Assembly: GCA_002280725.1 (NCBI GenBank)
Contig: NCEM01000003.1
Location: forward strand, 1-64,000
Reading direction: 5' to 3'
Length of the DNA stretch: 64,000 nt
DNA from: Alphaproteobacteria bacterium 32-64-14
GTDB lineage: Bacteria > Pseudomonadota > Alphaproteobacteria > Caulobacterales > Hyphomonadaceae
Part shown: piece by piece, positions 45,146 to 53,340 of the stretch
Layout: each line of letters starts with the position of its first letter
Position numbering within the stretch: position 1 is the stretch's first letter
Translations under genes and position numbers: made by a program
Notes under the pieces: generated by a model
Seen by the model: only the letters and a program-made list of their open reading frames with translations
Told to the model about the DNA's origin: nothing
Databases searched by the model: none

Positions 45146-45748
45146 TTAGGGCGCAGGCGTCGCCGTGTCGGCGTCGGTCGAGGAGCCCTGTTGCGTGGGC
45201 CAGATCACCGGGAAGGGCGGCGGTCCGTTGTCTGTCGAGCATTCCTGCCAACGCAGTTCCTGCAGAACGAAGCGGATGCCATCCCACTGATAGGAGCCTT
45301 CAGAGCCGCAGCCGCCATGTCCTGCGCTCTTGCGGAATGTCGTCAGCACGCCTGTGCCCGCGTCAATCTCCGCCATGCTGGCCTGATCGCTCGCGAACCA
45401 GCCGCCCGTATCGTAGTCAGGGAAGGAGAGAAGCTCGGGCTGCTCGCCCGTACGCGCCGAGAACACGCGATGGGTCTGCGAGTAAGCGCCCTGGCTGCAG
45501 CCGAGCATCACGATCGCGCCGTTCTCCAGCCCCACCACCTTGGACTCGATCTGGGCGTCGTCCGGCTTCACGCATCCGCCAATCGCGTCACTGATTGTCT
45601 GAGCCGCAGCGATCAGTGCGGCGTCGCCCTCGAGCGTTCCCGTCGTTGCCGCGGCTGCTGGCCCGCCGGCCGCATCCGGACCGCCACAGGCGGACAGGAC
45701 GAACGCCATCGCTGGCGCTGCAACAGCTAGGAGATATCCCCGGCGCAT
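45146..45748 (-). CDS. Predicted lipoprotein, DUF1176-like
   Basis: A 200-aa protein with signal peptide and lipobox LSACG (Cys ~21), then a region with paired Cys and the pattern YSQTHRVFSA..LLSFPDYDTGGW and SAGHGGCGSEGSYQWDG that recalls DUF1176 proteins. AAGGAGG lies 5 bp before ATG. Likely periplasmic, membrane-anchored. Function unknown. Confidence 0.75.
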   Translation of the reverse strand: MRRGYLLAVAAPAMAFVLSACGGPDAAGGPAAAATTGTLEGDAALIAAAQTISDAIGGCVKPDDAQIESKVVGLENGAIVMLGCSQGAYSQTHRVFSARTGEQPELLSFPDYDTGGWFASDQASMAEIDAGTGVLTTFRKSAGHGGCGSEGSYQWDGIRFVLQELRWQECSTDNGPPPFPVIWPTQQGSSTDADTATPAP

Positions 45749-45846
45749 CACGTCCTCCTTCAGGCGTGGCCAGTCATGACGAAACATTACTGCAAATCAA
45801 TGGCTAGACCGCGCTCAAACCGGGGATAAAGCAGGCCCAAATGTCG

Positions 45847-46308
45847 CTACCAGCGGTCCGAAACCGGTTGTCCGCCAAACAGTTCGCCCAGCCGGCGCCG
45901 CGTGCCGGCGCTGACGCCCTCAGGGGGGACAAGCGGGTCAAAGAGGCCCGTTTCGGCGATTTCGCCCCTCTGGGTTGGCGTGCCCGGTGTCCAGCGGTCG
46001 ATCCGGTAGACCAGCACGTGATCGTTGGGAAAGAAGCCGTGATTGGCGTGGGCTGAGACCAGCCGGAGGTCAGCGGCGGAGGTTTCGACGCCCGCCTCCT
46101 CGCTCAGCTCGCGAAGCAGGGCGAGCGGGCAGGTTTCGCCCTTTTCGACCCCGCCGCCGGGAAAGTGCCAGCCGGGGGTATAAGTGTGGCGCAGCAGCAG
46201 AACCCGCCCCTCGCCGTTCACGACGACCCCGCGAACGCCCAGCGTCATGGGCCGGCGCATGCGCCACCAGGCCTGGAACGCCCTGTCGCGAAGGGTCCGC
46301 TTTCTCAA
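45847..46308 (-). CDS. NUDIX hydrolase
   Basis: A 153-aa NUDIX protein. The Nudix box GGGVEKGETCPLALLRELSE with EAGV is near residues 51-74, preceded by LLLRHTYTPGWHFPG. The start is a TTG at 46308 with AAGG upstream; the N-terminal AFQAWWRMRRPMTLGVRGVV is shared with this subfamily, so the TTG is plausible. The substrate is a nucleoside diphosphate derivative, not otherwise defined. Confidence 0.85.
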   Translation of the reverse strand: MRKRTLRDRAFQAWWRMRRPMTLGVRGVVVNGEGRVLLLRHTYTPGWHFPGGGVEKGETCPLALLRELSEEAGVETSAADLRLVSAHANHGFFPNDHVLVYRIDRWTPGTPTQRGEIAETGLFDPLVPPEGVSAGTRRRLGELFGGQPVSDRW

Positions 46309-46405
46309 GAGAATGCCTTGTTCTTTCCGGGTTTCGGACCCGCTGGAAATCCGCTAGGACAGCCTGATACCAGACTCAAGGCGAGATCGCCGGAAGGAGA
46401 CTATC

Positions 46406-46486
46406 GTGGCTGCTGTATACGCAATCCTTGCCGTCGTCGTGACTTTCGGTCTGCTCAACCTCATCGAATATCGCCGTCTGGACTAG
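46406..46486 (+). CDS. 26-aa single-span membrane microprotein
   Basis: GTG at 46406 opens a 26-codon frame: MAAVYAILAVVVTFGLLNLI then EYRRLD. One hydrophobic helix with a charged C-terminal end follows the positive-inside pattern of tiny membrane proteins. A strong GGAAGGAG is 7 bp upstream, which makes translation likely. It stands alone 56 bp before the antiporter gene. Too short for standard gene callers. Confidence 0.6.
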   Translation: MAAVYAILAVVVTFGLLNLIEYRRLD

Positions 46487-46542
46487 ATCCTTCCGGCAGG
46501 CCAGCGTCGGGGGGAAGTTAGAAAGCGTAGGGGGTATCCGTC

Positions 46543-47544
46543 GTGCTCACGGGCGCCATTGTTATCCTGATCGCTGGTTTTGCGGTTCTCATCTATTCAG
46601 CTGACTGCCTCGTCCGCGGCGCGCTGTCTGCGGCCTACAAGGCGAACGTTTCGCCCCTGCTCGTCGGCATCGTCATTGTCGGCTTCGGCACGTCGCTTCC
46701 CGAATTCATCATCTCCGCACAGGCCGCGGCCAATGGCAGCGCAGGCCTCGCGCACGGCAACATCATTGGCTCCAACATCGCCAACATCCTGCTGGTGCTG
46801 GCGCTGCCCGCGCTGATCTTCCCGATCGCGACCGACGCCCCGCGCATGCGCATCACGGCCTTCTTCATGCTGCTCTGCACGGCAGCCTGGATCGGCGTGT
46901 CGATGTTCTTCGGCCTGACGGAACTGATCGGCATTGGCTTCATCGTGACGCTCGTCGTCTACCTCTTCATCTCCTGGTCCGTCGCCCGCAAGGACATGAC
47001 GGAAGACACCAAGGAAGAGCTGGAGATGATGCGCAAGCCGATGTGGCGCATGGTCATGCTGATCCTTATCGGCCTGGTCGGCATGCCGCTTGGCTCACGC
47101 ATGCTGCTCGACGGAGGCATCTCCCTGGGTCAGGAACTCAACGCCAGCGAGACCATCGTGGGCCTCACCGTCCTGGCGCTTGGCTCATCCCTGCCGGAAC
47201 TGGCCGCCTGTATCGCGGCCGCCGTGCGCAGGCAGAGCGACGTGGCCATGGGCAACGTCATCGGCTCGAACATCTTCAACATTCTCGGCGCAGGCGGCGT
47301 TGTCGCCGTTCTCGCGCCGCGCGGCGTGCTGAGCCCCGAGTTTACGGCCTTCAGCAACTGGGCGATGGCGGGCGCCGCCGTGCTGGTCACCATCGTGATC
47401 TTCCTGCACCGCCGCGTGGGCATTGCCACCGGCCTGCTGTTCCTCGCGCTGTACGTGGCCTACCTCGCCGGCCTCTACAACAACTGGTCGTTCGAGGGCA
47501 TCGGCGACCTGATCATCGAGCCGGCCGCACATAGCCCAACCTGA
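46543..47544 (+). CDS. Calcium/sodium antiporter (CaCA family)
   Basis: A 333-aa inner-membrane exchanger with the two alpha repeats GFGTSLPEFIIS..GNIIGSNIANILLVL and ALGSSLPELAACI..GNVIGSNIFNILGA, and about ten helices. YrbG-like. It starts with GTG at 46543 behind a G-rich ribosome site. It exports Ca2+ or related cations. Confidence 0.94.
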   Translation: MLTGAIVILIAGFAVLIYSADCLVRGALSAAYKANVSPLLVGIVIVGFGTSLPEFIISAQAAANGSAGLAHGNIIGSNIANILLVLALPALIFPIATDAPRMRITAFFMLLCTAAWIGVSMFFGLTELIGIGFIVTLVVYLFISWSVARKDMTEDTKEELEMMRKPMWRMVMLILIGLVGMPLGSRMLLDGGISLGQELNASETIVGLTVLALGSSLPELAACIAAAVRRQSDVAMGNVIGSNIFNILGAGGVVAVLAPRGVLSPEFTAFSNWAMAGAAVLVTIVIFLHRRVGIATGLLFLALYVAYLAGLYNNWSFEGIGDLIIEPAAHSPT

Positions 47545-47547
47545 TCA

Positions 47548-48036
47548 TCAATCCGAAATCAGCTTCGGCGTGACGTAAGCCTGCAGCCGCCAGGCCGCGC
47601 TCTCGTCGGCGCGTGTGAACACCGCGCCGGCGGCTGTTGGAAACTTGGCGCGCACCGCGGCTTCCAGCGGGTTGTTGCGATGGGCGAGGCGGCTGGCGAG
47701 TTCATGCAGGCCCGGATTGTGCGCCACGATCATCACACGCTGCAGGCCGGTTTCCTCCGCTGCGCGCACAAGCGTGTCCGTGTCGGCCAGGTAGAGCTTG
47801 TCGAGGAAGCGGACCTCGGCGCCGGGAAACCAGCTGTCGATCAGCCCCCATGTCTGGCGCGTGCGCCGGGCGGCTGACACCAGCACGATCTCCGGATCAG
47901 CCCCGGCCCCTGCCAGCGCCTCGCCAATGGTGGGCGCATCCTCCAGCCCGCGTGCGGCGAGCGCGCGGTCGAAGTCCTCTCCCGTGTCGGAGTTCGCCGC
48001 CGCCTTGGCGTGGCGCAGGAGGATCAGTTGGCGCAT
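47548..48036 (-). CDS. SixA-like histidine phosphatase
   Basis: A 162-aa histidine phosphatase: catalytic RHAKA at residues 8-12 (LLRHAKAAANS), second Arg in SAARRTRQTW, and a late His in IVAHNPGLHELA. The SixA group dephosphorylates HPt domains or other phosphoproteins. It is convergent with the antiporter gene (3-bp gap). Confidence 0.9.
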   Translation of the reverse strand: MRQLILLRHAKAAANSDTGEDFDRALAARGLEDAPTIGEALAGAGADPEIVLVSAARRTRQTWGLIDSWFPGAEVRFLDKLYLADTDTLVRAAEETGLQRVMIVAHNPGLHELASRLAHRNNPLEAAVRAKFPTAAGAVFTRADESAAWRLQAYVTPKLISD

Positions 48037-48169
48037 GCGGACCCTGAAATCTGTTCGCGCTAGCTCTGCCGCAAACTCGCGTGGATTGCCAAGGGGATAG
48101 CGTCCAAAGGCGACGGCACGATGGCGGCCACCCCTTCGATTTAATCCCCGACCCCTCTTGTGCGCTGCA

Positions 48170-48187
48170 ATATGATGACCATCATAT
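48170..48187. promoter_or_regulatory. 18-bp inverted repeat upstream of thiolase gene
   Basis: ATATGATGACCATCATAT has 8-bp perfect arms around a 2-nt centre, 41 bp before the thiolase start. The size and AT-rich arms fit an operator for a dimeric regulator such as a TetR-type fatty-acid repressor, but the regulator is not seen here. Confidence 0.45.
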
Positions 48188-48228
48188 ATAACGACCGGAC
48201 AAAGGGAGCCGGAAGAAGGAAAAGTGTC

Positions 48229-49401
48229 ATGACCCGGGCTGTCATTGCAGGCTATGCGCGCACGCCATTCCATTTCGCCAACAAGGGAAAGCTCGTGGGG
48301 GTGCGGCCCGATGATCTCGCCGCCATCGCCATCAAGGGGCTGGTCGAGCGGACCGGCGTCGATCCGAAAACGTTGGAAGATGTCGTGCTCGGCACGGCGT
48401 ACCCCGAAGCCGAGCAGGGCTCCAACATAGCGCGGTTGGCCGCCCTTCTGGCGGGCCTGCCCATCGAACTTGGCGGCATCACGATGAACCGCTTCTGCGG
48501 CTCTTCGATGTCGGCCATCCACTATGCCGTGGGCCAGATCGCCATCGGCGCGGGCGAAGCTTTCATCGCAGGCGGCATCGAGAGCATGACGCGCGTGCCG
48601 CAAGGCGGCTTCAACCATTCGCCAAACCCGCGCTTCCCAAATGCCAAGCTTGGGGGCAAGGCCCAGAACGATCCCGGTATCCTTCTCGATGCCTACATAT
48701 CTATGGGCGAGACGGCGGAGAACGTCGCGCGGCAGTTCAACATCTCGCGCGCCGATCAGGAAAAGCTTGCCTATGTCTCGCAGATGAAGGCCGCCGAAGC
48801 GCAACGCGAAGGCCGCCTGCGCGATGAGATCGTGCCGGTGAAAACCGCTGACGGCATCGTCGACCAGGACGGCACGCTGCGCCCCGGCACCACGCTGGAA
48901 GGTCTTGCGGGCTTGAAGCCTGCGTTCCGCGCCGACGGATCGGTGACGGCCGGCACATCGTCCCCGCTGACGGATGGCGCCGCGATGACGCTGATCACGT
49001 CGGAGGAGTATGCGAAACGTCACGGCCTTGACATTCTCGGCCGCATCCGCTCGGTCGCCATCGCGGGCGTGCCGCCGGAGATCATGGGCATGGGGCCTGT
49101 GCCGGCCTCGCAGAAGGCGCTTGCCCGCGCGGGTCTCACCATCAAGGATATCGATGTGGTCGAGATCAACGAAGCCTTCGGGTCGCAGGCCGTCGCCTCG
49201 ATCCGCGAACTCGCCATCCCGATGGAGAAGATCAACATCGACGGCGGCGGCATCTCCATCGGCCACCCGCTCGGCGCGACCGGCGCGCGCATCACGGCGA
49301 AAGCGGCCCAGATCATGAAGCGTGAAGGCAAGCGCTTCGCCCTCGCCACACAATGCATCGGCGGCGGGCAGGGCATCGCCACGGTGATCGAAGCGGTTTG
49401 A
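48229..49401 (+). CDS. Acetyl-CoA acyltransferase (thiolase)
   Basis: A 390-aa thiolase. Acyl-accepting Cys90 is in NRFCGSSM, catalytic His in GHPLGATG near 345, and second Cys in TQCIGGGQG near 377. The NRFCGSS context suits degradative (FadA-like) thiolases of beta-oxidation. GAAGAAGGA lies upstream of ATG 48229. An 18-bp palindrome precedes it. Confidence 0.94.
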   Translation: MTRAVIAGYARTPFHFANKGKLVGVRPDDLAAIAIKGLVERTGVDPKTLEDVVLGTAYPEAEQGSNIARLAALLAGLPIELGGITMNRFCGSSMSAIHYAVGQIAIGAGEAFIAGGIESMTRVPQGGFNHSPNPRFPNAKLGGKAQNDPGILLDAYISMGETAENVARQFNISRADQEKLAYVSQMKAAEAQREGRLRDEIVPVKTADGIVDQDGTLRPGTTLEGLAGLKPAFRADGSVTAGTSSPLTDGAAMTLITSEEYAKRHGLDILGRIRSVAIAGVPPEIMGMGPVPASQKALARAGLTIKDIDVVEINEAFGSQAVASIRELAIPMEKINIDGGGISIGHPLGATGARITAKAAQIMKREGKRFALATQCIGGGQGIATVIEAV

Positions 49402-49417
49402 AGTTTGTGAGCCCGGC

Positions 49418-49569
49418 CCCTCGTGGTTCGACGGACGCAAGGACATGCTTCGCATGGCCTTGCTGCTCACCATGAGGGATCTCTCTCTATCAGCTTGAAT
49501 GAATCTGCGGCCCTCATGGTGAGCAGTTCGCATGACGCAGTCGTGCGAACGCCCGTCGAACCACGAGGG
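49418..49569. repeat. 152-bp element with 17-bp perfect terminal inverted repeats
   Basis: CCCTCGTGGTTCGACGG (49418-49434) is matched exactly by CCGTCGAACCACGAGGG (49553-49569). Inside are GCTGCTCACCATGAGGGA and CCCTCATGGTGAGCAG, a second nested inverted pair. This is the most complete copy of the family also seen at 131-270, 17222-17315 and 25069-25210. Confidence 0.8.
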
Positions 49570-49593
49570 CGGCCGAGGGGACTTCCGCCACAT

Positions 49594-50103
49594 CTAAACA
49601 ACAAACCGCGTGATCGGCCCGGTCCACGCCTTGCCGTCTCCCTGCAGCGTCTCGATATCGCGGACGCCCGCCGCCGCGATCACGCGCGGCCAGAAGGCGA
49701 GTGCGGGTGGATTGCGCGCGCTGACGGCGATCTCCCACTGGCCGGGATGCATCTGGATCAGGTCGATCGCCGCGCGGGCGCCGACGCCATCGCGGCGGAA
49801 TGTGCGCATCACAAAGAACTCTCCCATGTTGAAATCGAGCGGGCGGTCGCAGTGCGAGTTCCTGTTGAGCAGCGCGAAGCCTGCGAGCTGCCCGCCAGCG
49901 CGGATGAACCAGACGGAGCGATCCGGCTCGCGCCAGTAATCTTCCAGACGCAGCAGGTCTGCGAAGCGGCCGTCCTCTTCGACCGCGAGCTTCCGCTGCG
50001 CCGTGAGGAATTCGCTGAAGTCGTGGATGTAGAGCTGGACGAGATTCGCCAGCGTCTCGCGCTGTGAAGGTTCGGCGCGTTCGAGGTGGATGCGGTTTGT
50101 CAT
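49594..50103 (-). CDS. GNAT-family N-acetyltransferase
   Basis: A 169-aa protein with GNAT layout: EFFVMRTFRRDGVGARAA acetyl-CoA loop near 92-110 and NPPALAFWPRVIAAAG near 130. The N-terminus has a YIHDFSEF motif typical of a subgroup of predicted acetyltransferases. Substrate unknown. Confidence 0.85.
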   Translation of the reverse strand: MTNRIHLERAEPSQRETLANLVQLYIHDFSEFLTAQRKLAVEEDGRFADLLRLEDYWREPDRSVWFIRAGGQLAGFALLNRNSHCDRPLDFNMGEFFVMRTFRRDGVGARAAIDLIQMHPGQWEIAVSARNPPALAFWPRVIAAAGVRDIETLQGDGKAWTGPITRFVV

Positions 50104-50121
50104 GCTATATCGCGCTCAACG

Positions 50122-50805
50122 TCACGGCTTGTCGCGTGCTGCCATTCGATCTCGTGCAAGTTGCGCTAGGTGTGGAACGGTGAACAATTGAATCAAAAGC
50201 GCTTGCACAAGGTCGCGCGCGGTTTGGACATCATCTTCGTCAAGCTCATCATCTGTATGCGCCCCTTCGTTCGGTATGAGCTTGCCCGCGTGGAGAAGGT
50301 CGGCCAAATCCTTGTCCAGCTTGCCTTCTGAAACTAGGCGAACGATCCGTTTGCCGAGCATCTCTTTTGAATCCGGGCTCGAGTCTCTGAGGCGAACGGC
50401 GCGCTCCAGTACACGGCGATATGCTGCAGCAGCATTTTCTGCGCCCACCGCAGGATTGGCTATCGCGGCTTCAGCCTGCAACCATCTCTGAGTGAGCTTT
50501 TCGTCCTCGATACCATCTGGCGCACCTTCGATCAGGGGAGGAAAGTGTTCGTCTACCGGCGGTGTCAGCACGACGCCAGGGTAGGAGCGTGGTTGAGTAA
50601 ACCGTGCTATCCAGTATGCCGTGTCTGCGGGGTCGTCTCTGGTGTTCCAGTTGCGACGCTGAAAGCTAAGTATTGAGGGCATGGCGCATGCGGCGCAGCT
50701 AACTGCCACATAGGTGCGGGTGTTATTATCTGTGACGCAGCAGTACCCCGGTGCCGACCCGGTTTGCATTTTGCACCAACTGCAGGTGAACGCGATTGTA
50801 GTCAT
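50122..50805 (-). CDS. Zinc-ribbon plus DUF4145-like (HEPN-related) protein
   Basis: A 227-aa protein. An N-terminal CxxC pair (CSWCKM) and CAAC form a probable zinc ribbon. A C-terminal ~110-residue helical region (AAAAYRRVLERAVRL, LIPNEGAHTDDELDEDDVQTA) matches the DUF4145 pattern, a family placed in the HEPN superfamily. The usual Arg of the HEPN RxxxxH motif is not evident before the GAH. AT-richer than its neighbours. It follows rtcB by 95 bp in the same direction. Confidence 0.7.
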   Translation of the reverse strand: MTTIAFTCSWCKMQTGSAPGYCCVTDNNTRTYVAVSCAACAMPSILSFQRRNWNTRDDPADTAYWIARFTQPRSYPGVVLTPPVDEHFPPLIEGAPDGIEDEKLTQRWLQAEAAIANPAVGAENAAAAYRRVLERAVRLRDSSPDSKEMLGKRIVRLVSEGKLDKDLADLLHAGKLIPNEGAHTDDELDEDDVQTARDLVQALLIQLFTVPHLAQLARDRMAARDKP

Positions 50806-50900
50806 GTCTATTGCTCCCCAATCCAAGCGGCCCAGCCGCCGCACGTTGCTGCCATCTCAAAGTAGAAGCAGAGACGATCGCGTGATCGCCTCTGCTTCCG

Positions 50901-52112
50901 CTACCCCTTCACACACACCACCTGCTTCAACGTGTGAACCACGTCGATCAGGTCGGACTGCGCGGCGATGACGGCGTCGATGTCCTTGTAGGCCATCGGC
51001 GTTTCGTCGATCACGCCCTGGTCCTTGCGGCATTCGACGCCTTCGGTCGCCTCGCGGTGATCCTTCAGCGTGAATGACGCCTTCGCCTGGGTGCGTGACA
51101 TCTTCCGGCCTGCGCCGTGCGAGCACGAGCAGAACGAGTCCGGGTTGCCTTTGCCGCGCACGATGAACGATTTCGCGCCCATCGAGCCCGGTATGATGCC
51201 AAGCTCTCCATCGCCCGCGCGCACGGCGCCCTTGCGGGTCACCCACACGTCGGCGCCGAAGTGGTGTTCCTTCTCCACATAGTTGTGGTGGCAGTTCACC
51301 GCGTGCTTGCCGAGCTTGAACTTCGGCATCTGCTCGCGCAGCGCCTGCAGCGTTCGCTCCATCATCGCTTCGCGGTTGGCGCGGGCATAGTCCTGCGCCC
51401 AGCCGACCGCTTCGATGTAGTCGTCGAAGATCGGTTCGCCCTCGACGAAGAAGGCGAGATCCTGATCCGGCACGTGATAGCCGAGCACGCGCTTCTCGAG
51501 CGCCTTGCGGGCGGCCTCGATGAAGTGCTGCCCGATCTGGTTGCCCGTGCCGCGCGAGCCCGCGTGCAGCATCACCCACACGAACCCACGCTCATCGATG
51601 CAGACCTCGATGAAGTGGTTGCCCGAGCCCAGCGTGCCGAGCTGCGAGCCGATCTTGTGGTTCGGAATCTTCCGGTGCTTGTCGCGGATGCGATCAAGCC
51701 GCTCGTTCAGATCCGAGTTGCGCAGGCGCGAGGCCACGGAGTCCGGGATCATGCCCCATTCCCCGTTGCGGCCGAAGCCAGCCGGCGCCTTGCGCTCGAT
51801 TTCCGAGCGCAGTTTCGCCAGCGAGTCCGGCAGGTGCTCTGCGCGCAGCGTGGTTTCCACCGCCATCATTCCGCAGCCGATGTCGACGCCGACAGCGGCC
51901 GGGATGATCGCGCCTTTGGTCGGGATCACCGAGCCAACGGTTGCGCCGCGCCCGAAGTGGACGTCGGGCATGACGGCGAGGTGGGAGTGCACAAACGGCA
52001 ATCCCGCCACGTTTTCCAGCTGTTCGCGCGCCGACTCCTCGACGGGAACGCCTTTCACCCAGGCCTTGATGCGGCCGCCGGCCGCCGTTTCGAATACTTC
52101 AAACGTGCTCAT
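50901..52112 (-). CDS. rtcB: RNA-splicing ligase RtcB
   Basis: A 403-aa GTP-dependent 2',3'-cyclic phosphate RNA ligase. Metal and active-site motifs are MPDVHFGRGATVGSV, VGVDIGCGM, LGSGNHFIE, MLHAGSRGTGN, NCHHNYVEKE and the C-terminal nucleotide-binding FCSCSHGAGRKMSR with the guanylated His in SHGAG. ATG 52112; GTG 52115 is possible with AAGGAG upstream. No rtcA, archease or rtcR is adjacent. Confidence 0.96.
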   Translation of the reverse strand: MSTFEVFETAAGGRIKAWVKGVPVEESAREQLENVAGLPFVHSHLAVMPDVHFGRGATVGSVIPTKGAIIPAAVGVDIGCGMMAVETTLRAEHLPDSLAKLRSEIERKAPAGFGRNGEWGMIPDSVASRLRNSDLNERLDRIRDKHRKIPNHKIGSQLGTLGSGNHFIEVCIDERGFVWVMLHAGSRGTGNQIGQHFIEAARKALEKRVLGYHVPDQDLAFFVEGEPIFDDYIEAVGWAQDYARANREAMMERTLQALREQMPKFKLGKHAVNCHHNYVEKEHHFGADVWVTRKGAVRAGDGELGIIPGSMGAKSFIVRGKGNPDSFCSCSHGAGRKMSRTQAKASFTLKDHREATEGVECRKDQGVIDETPMAYKDIDAVIAAQSDLIDVVHTLKQVVCVKG

Positions 52113-52196
52113 CACACGTCACTCCTTGTTGCGCTTCGCCTCCGCGCACTCGGGGAGAGTATCACTGTCCTGAGTCCCTGGGGAAAACTGGACAAC

Positions 52197-52227
52197 AAAA
52201 AACCCTCCGGCGTGTGCGCGGAGGGTT
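52197..52227 (-). terminator. Rho-independent terminator, minus strand, upstream of rtcB
   Basis: AACCCTCCG (52201-52209) pairs with CGGAGGGTT (52219-52227), a 9-bp stem with a 9-nt loop; on the minus strand it is followed by six T residues. It lies 85 bp 5' of the rtcB start, so it must end a separate short transcript or attenuate rtcB. Confidence 0.7.
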
Positions 52228-52261
52228 CGGTTTAGATCAGCGTATCGCTGAACCCTTGACC

Positions 52262-52348
52262 TTATCCCTCCGTGCGCATGCAATCGGCCAGCACTGGCTG
52301 GGCGAGCATCGCGATCTGATCTTCGTAACGCCGTTTCATCGTGGGCAT
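52262..52348 (-). CDS. Possible 28-aa peptide
   Basis: ATG 52348 (or 52339) opens MPTMKRRYEDQIAMLAQPVL then ADCMRTEG and stops at TAA. Codon third positions are GC-rich like real genes, but there is no ribosome binding site; the upstream sequence is an anti-Shine-Dalgarno motif. It lies wholly inside the proposed small RNA, so it may be incidental. Confidence 0.25.
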   Translation of the reverse strand: MPTMKRRYEDQIAMLAQPVLADCMRTEG

Positions 52349-52479
52349 CCGAAAGGAGGTTGATCCAAGGCCGCGGTGTTTGATCGAAGAATGCGGCGGC
52401 GTCAAGGCGCCGCAGGCGTGAGCGCTCTGGCGTTTCTGCGCGTGTGCGGCCATTCTCGGGCCTAGGGAGCAAGCCGCCG

Positions 52480-53340
52480 ATGATGGTCGTCGCATCGATG
52501 TGGGACTGGATGCGGCGTCATCCGTGGCGGGCTGCAGCCTGGCTGCTTGTCGTGGTGCTGGCGTTGGCCTCGCTGCGCGTCTGCGCGGCGCAACCGCGGC
52601 TGGATCGCGACTGGGTCGACAATCTCGCGGTGATGCCGAAGGTGCAGACGACCGAGGCGGGGTTCGCGCTCGATGGCGTCGTTGACTGGTCGTACACGAA
52701 GGACGGCCCGGCGACGAAGACGGTTGGCGATTTCGCCGCTGCCTATGCCGATCTTCGCAATGTCTGGTTCATGGTCGAGCCGCAGCCGGGCGGTGACTAT
52801 GCGGCGCACACGCTGGTCCTGTTCGAGTTCGCGGGCGACCGCATCGTCGGCCTCACCGTAGAGGCGCGGCTGGAGAAGGGCGAGACGTATGACGCCGTCG
52901 CCGGCGTGTTCAACAAGTTCGAGCTTGCCTATGTGTGGGCCTCGGCGCGTGACCTGCTCACGCGGCGCGTCACCTTCCTCGACAAGGACGTGTATGTTTA
53001 TCCGCTCAGGCTGGATGCGCAGCAGAAGGTCGATTTCCTGAAGGCGTTGATTGACCAGACGGTGGACGTGTCTACGCAACCTCGCTTCTACAATACCTTC
53101 ACATCGAACTGCACGAACGAGCTTGCGAAGGTGGCGAAGCTCGACTGGCATTACTCCTGGGTGCTGACGGGATATTCCCCGCAGCGGCTTTTCGAGCTGA
53201 CGCTTATTCCCGGCGAGACGTTCGAGGCGGCGAAGGCGGGTGCCCTGATGAAGCGGGAGATCGCGAGTTGGAACGATCTTCCCCGCGAGGACTTCGACAG
53301 GGCGCTGATGACCGAACTGCGTAAGCGCTATGGCGATTAA
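52480..53340 (+). CDS. DUF4105 (Lnb-like) membrane-anchored protein
   Basis: A 286-aa protein with an N-terminal helix (~17-35) and a periplasmic DUF4105 domain. The family signature includes AHTLVLFEF near 108 and TSNCTN near 216, giving His and Cys of a papain-like site. The Lnb enzyme, which N-acylates lipoproteins in some Firmicutes, belongs to DUF4105. Here a lipoprotein- or lipid-related role is inferred only. It overlaps the next gene by 11 bp. Confidence 0.82.
   Translation: MMVVASMWDWMRRHPWRAAAWLLVVVLALASLRVCAAQPRLDRDWVDNLAVMPKVQTTEAGFALDGVVDWSYTKDGPATKTVGDFAAAYADLRNVWFMVEPQPGGDYAAHTLVLFEFAGDRIVGLTVEARLEKGETYDAVAGVFNKFELAYVWASARDLLTRRVTFLDKDVYVYPLRLDAQQKVDFLKALIDQTVDVSTQPRFYNTFTSNCTNELAKVAKLDWHYSWVLTGYSPQRLFELTLIPGETFEAAKAGALMKREIASWNDLPREDFDRALMTELRKRYGD

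Larger units (their letters stand above)
52197..52366 (-). ncRNA. Candidate small regulatory RNA with anti-Shine-Dalgarno motif
   Basis: On the minus strand GGATCAACCTCCTTTC (52351-52366) closely matches the 3' end of 16S rRNA (GGATCACCTCCTTT) and would pair with ribosome binding sites. About 125 nt downstream is a strong Rho-independent terminator. Together they outline a ~150-200-nt transcript upstream of rtcB. The promoter and 5' end are not defined. The same DNA may instead encode a 28-aa peptide (52262-52348). Confidence 0.35.

Noticed and set aside
47548..49593. A 681-codon minus-strand open frame
   Set aside because: Only its last 162 codons match a family (SixA-like). The rest is antisense to the thiolase gene and is Arg/Gly/Asp-rich shadow sequence.
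52351..52378. Remnant of a 16S rRNA gene 3' end
   Set aside because: Only ~16 bases match, with an insertion, and nothing of helix 44 or 45 is seen upstream; a regulatory anti-Shine-Dalgarno motif or chance is more likely.
52353..52379. Strong AAAGGAGG on the plus strand as a ribosome site for a short ORF starting GTG 52377
   Set aside because: The spacing of about 16-17 bases is too long and the 29-codon frame (MFDRRMRRRQGAAG...) is Arg-rich and not protein-like.
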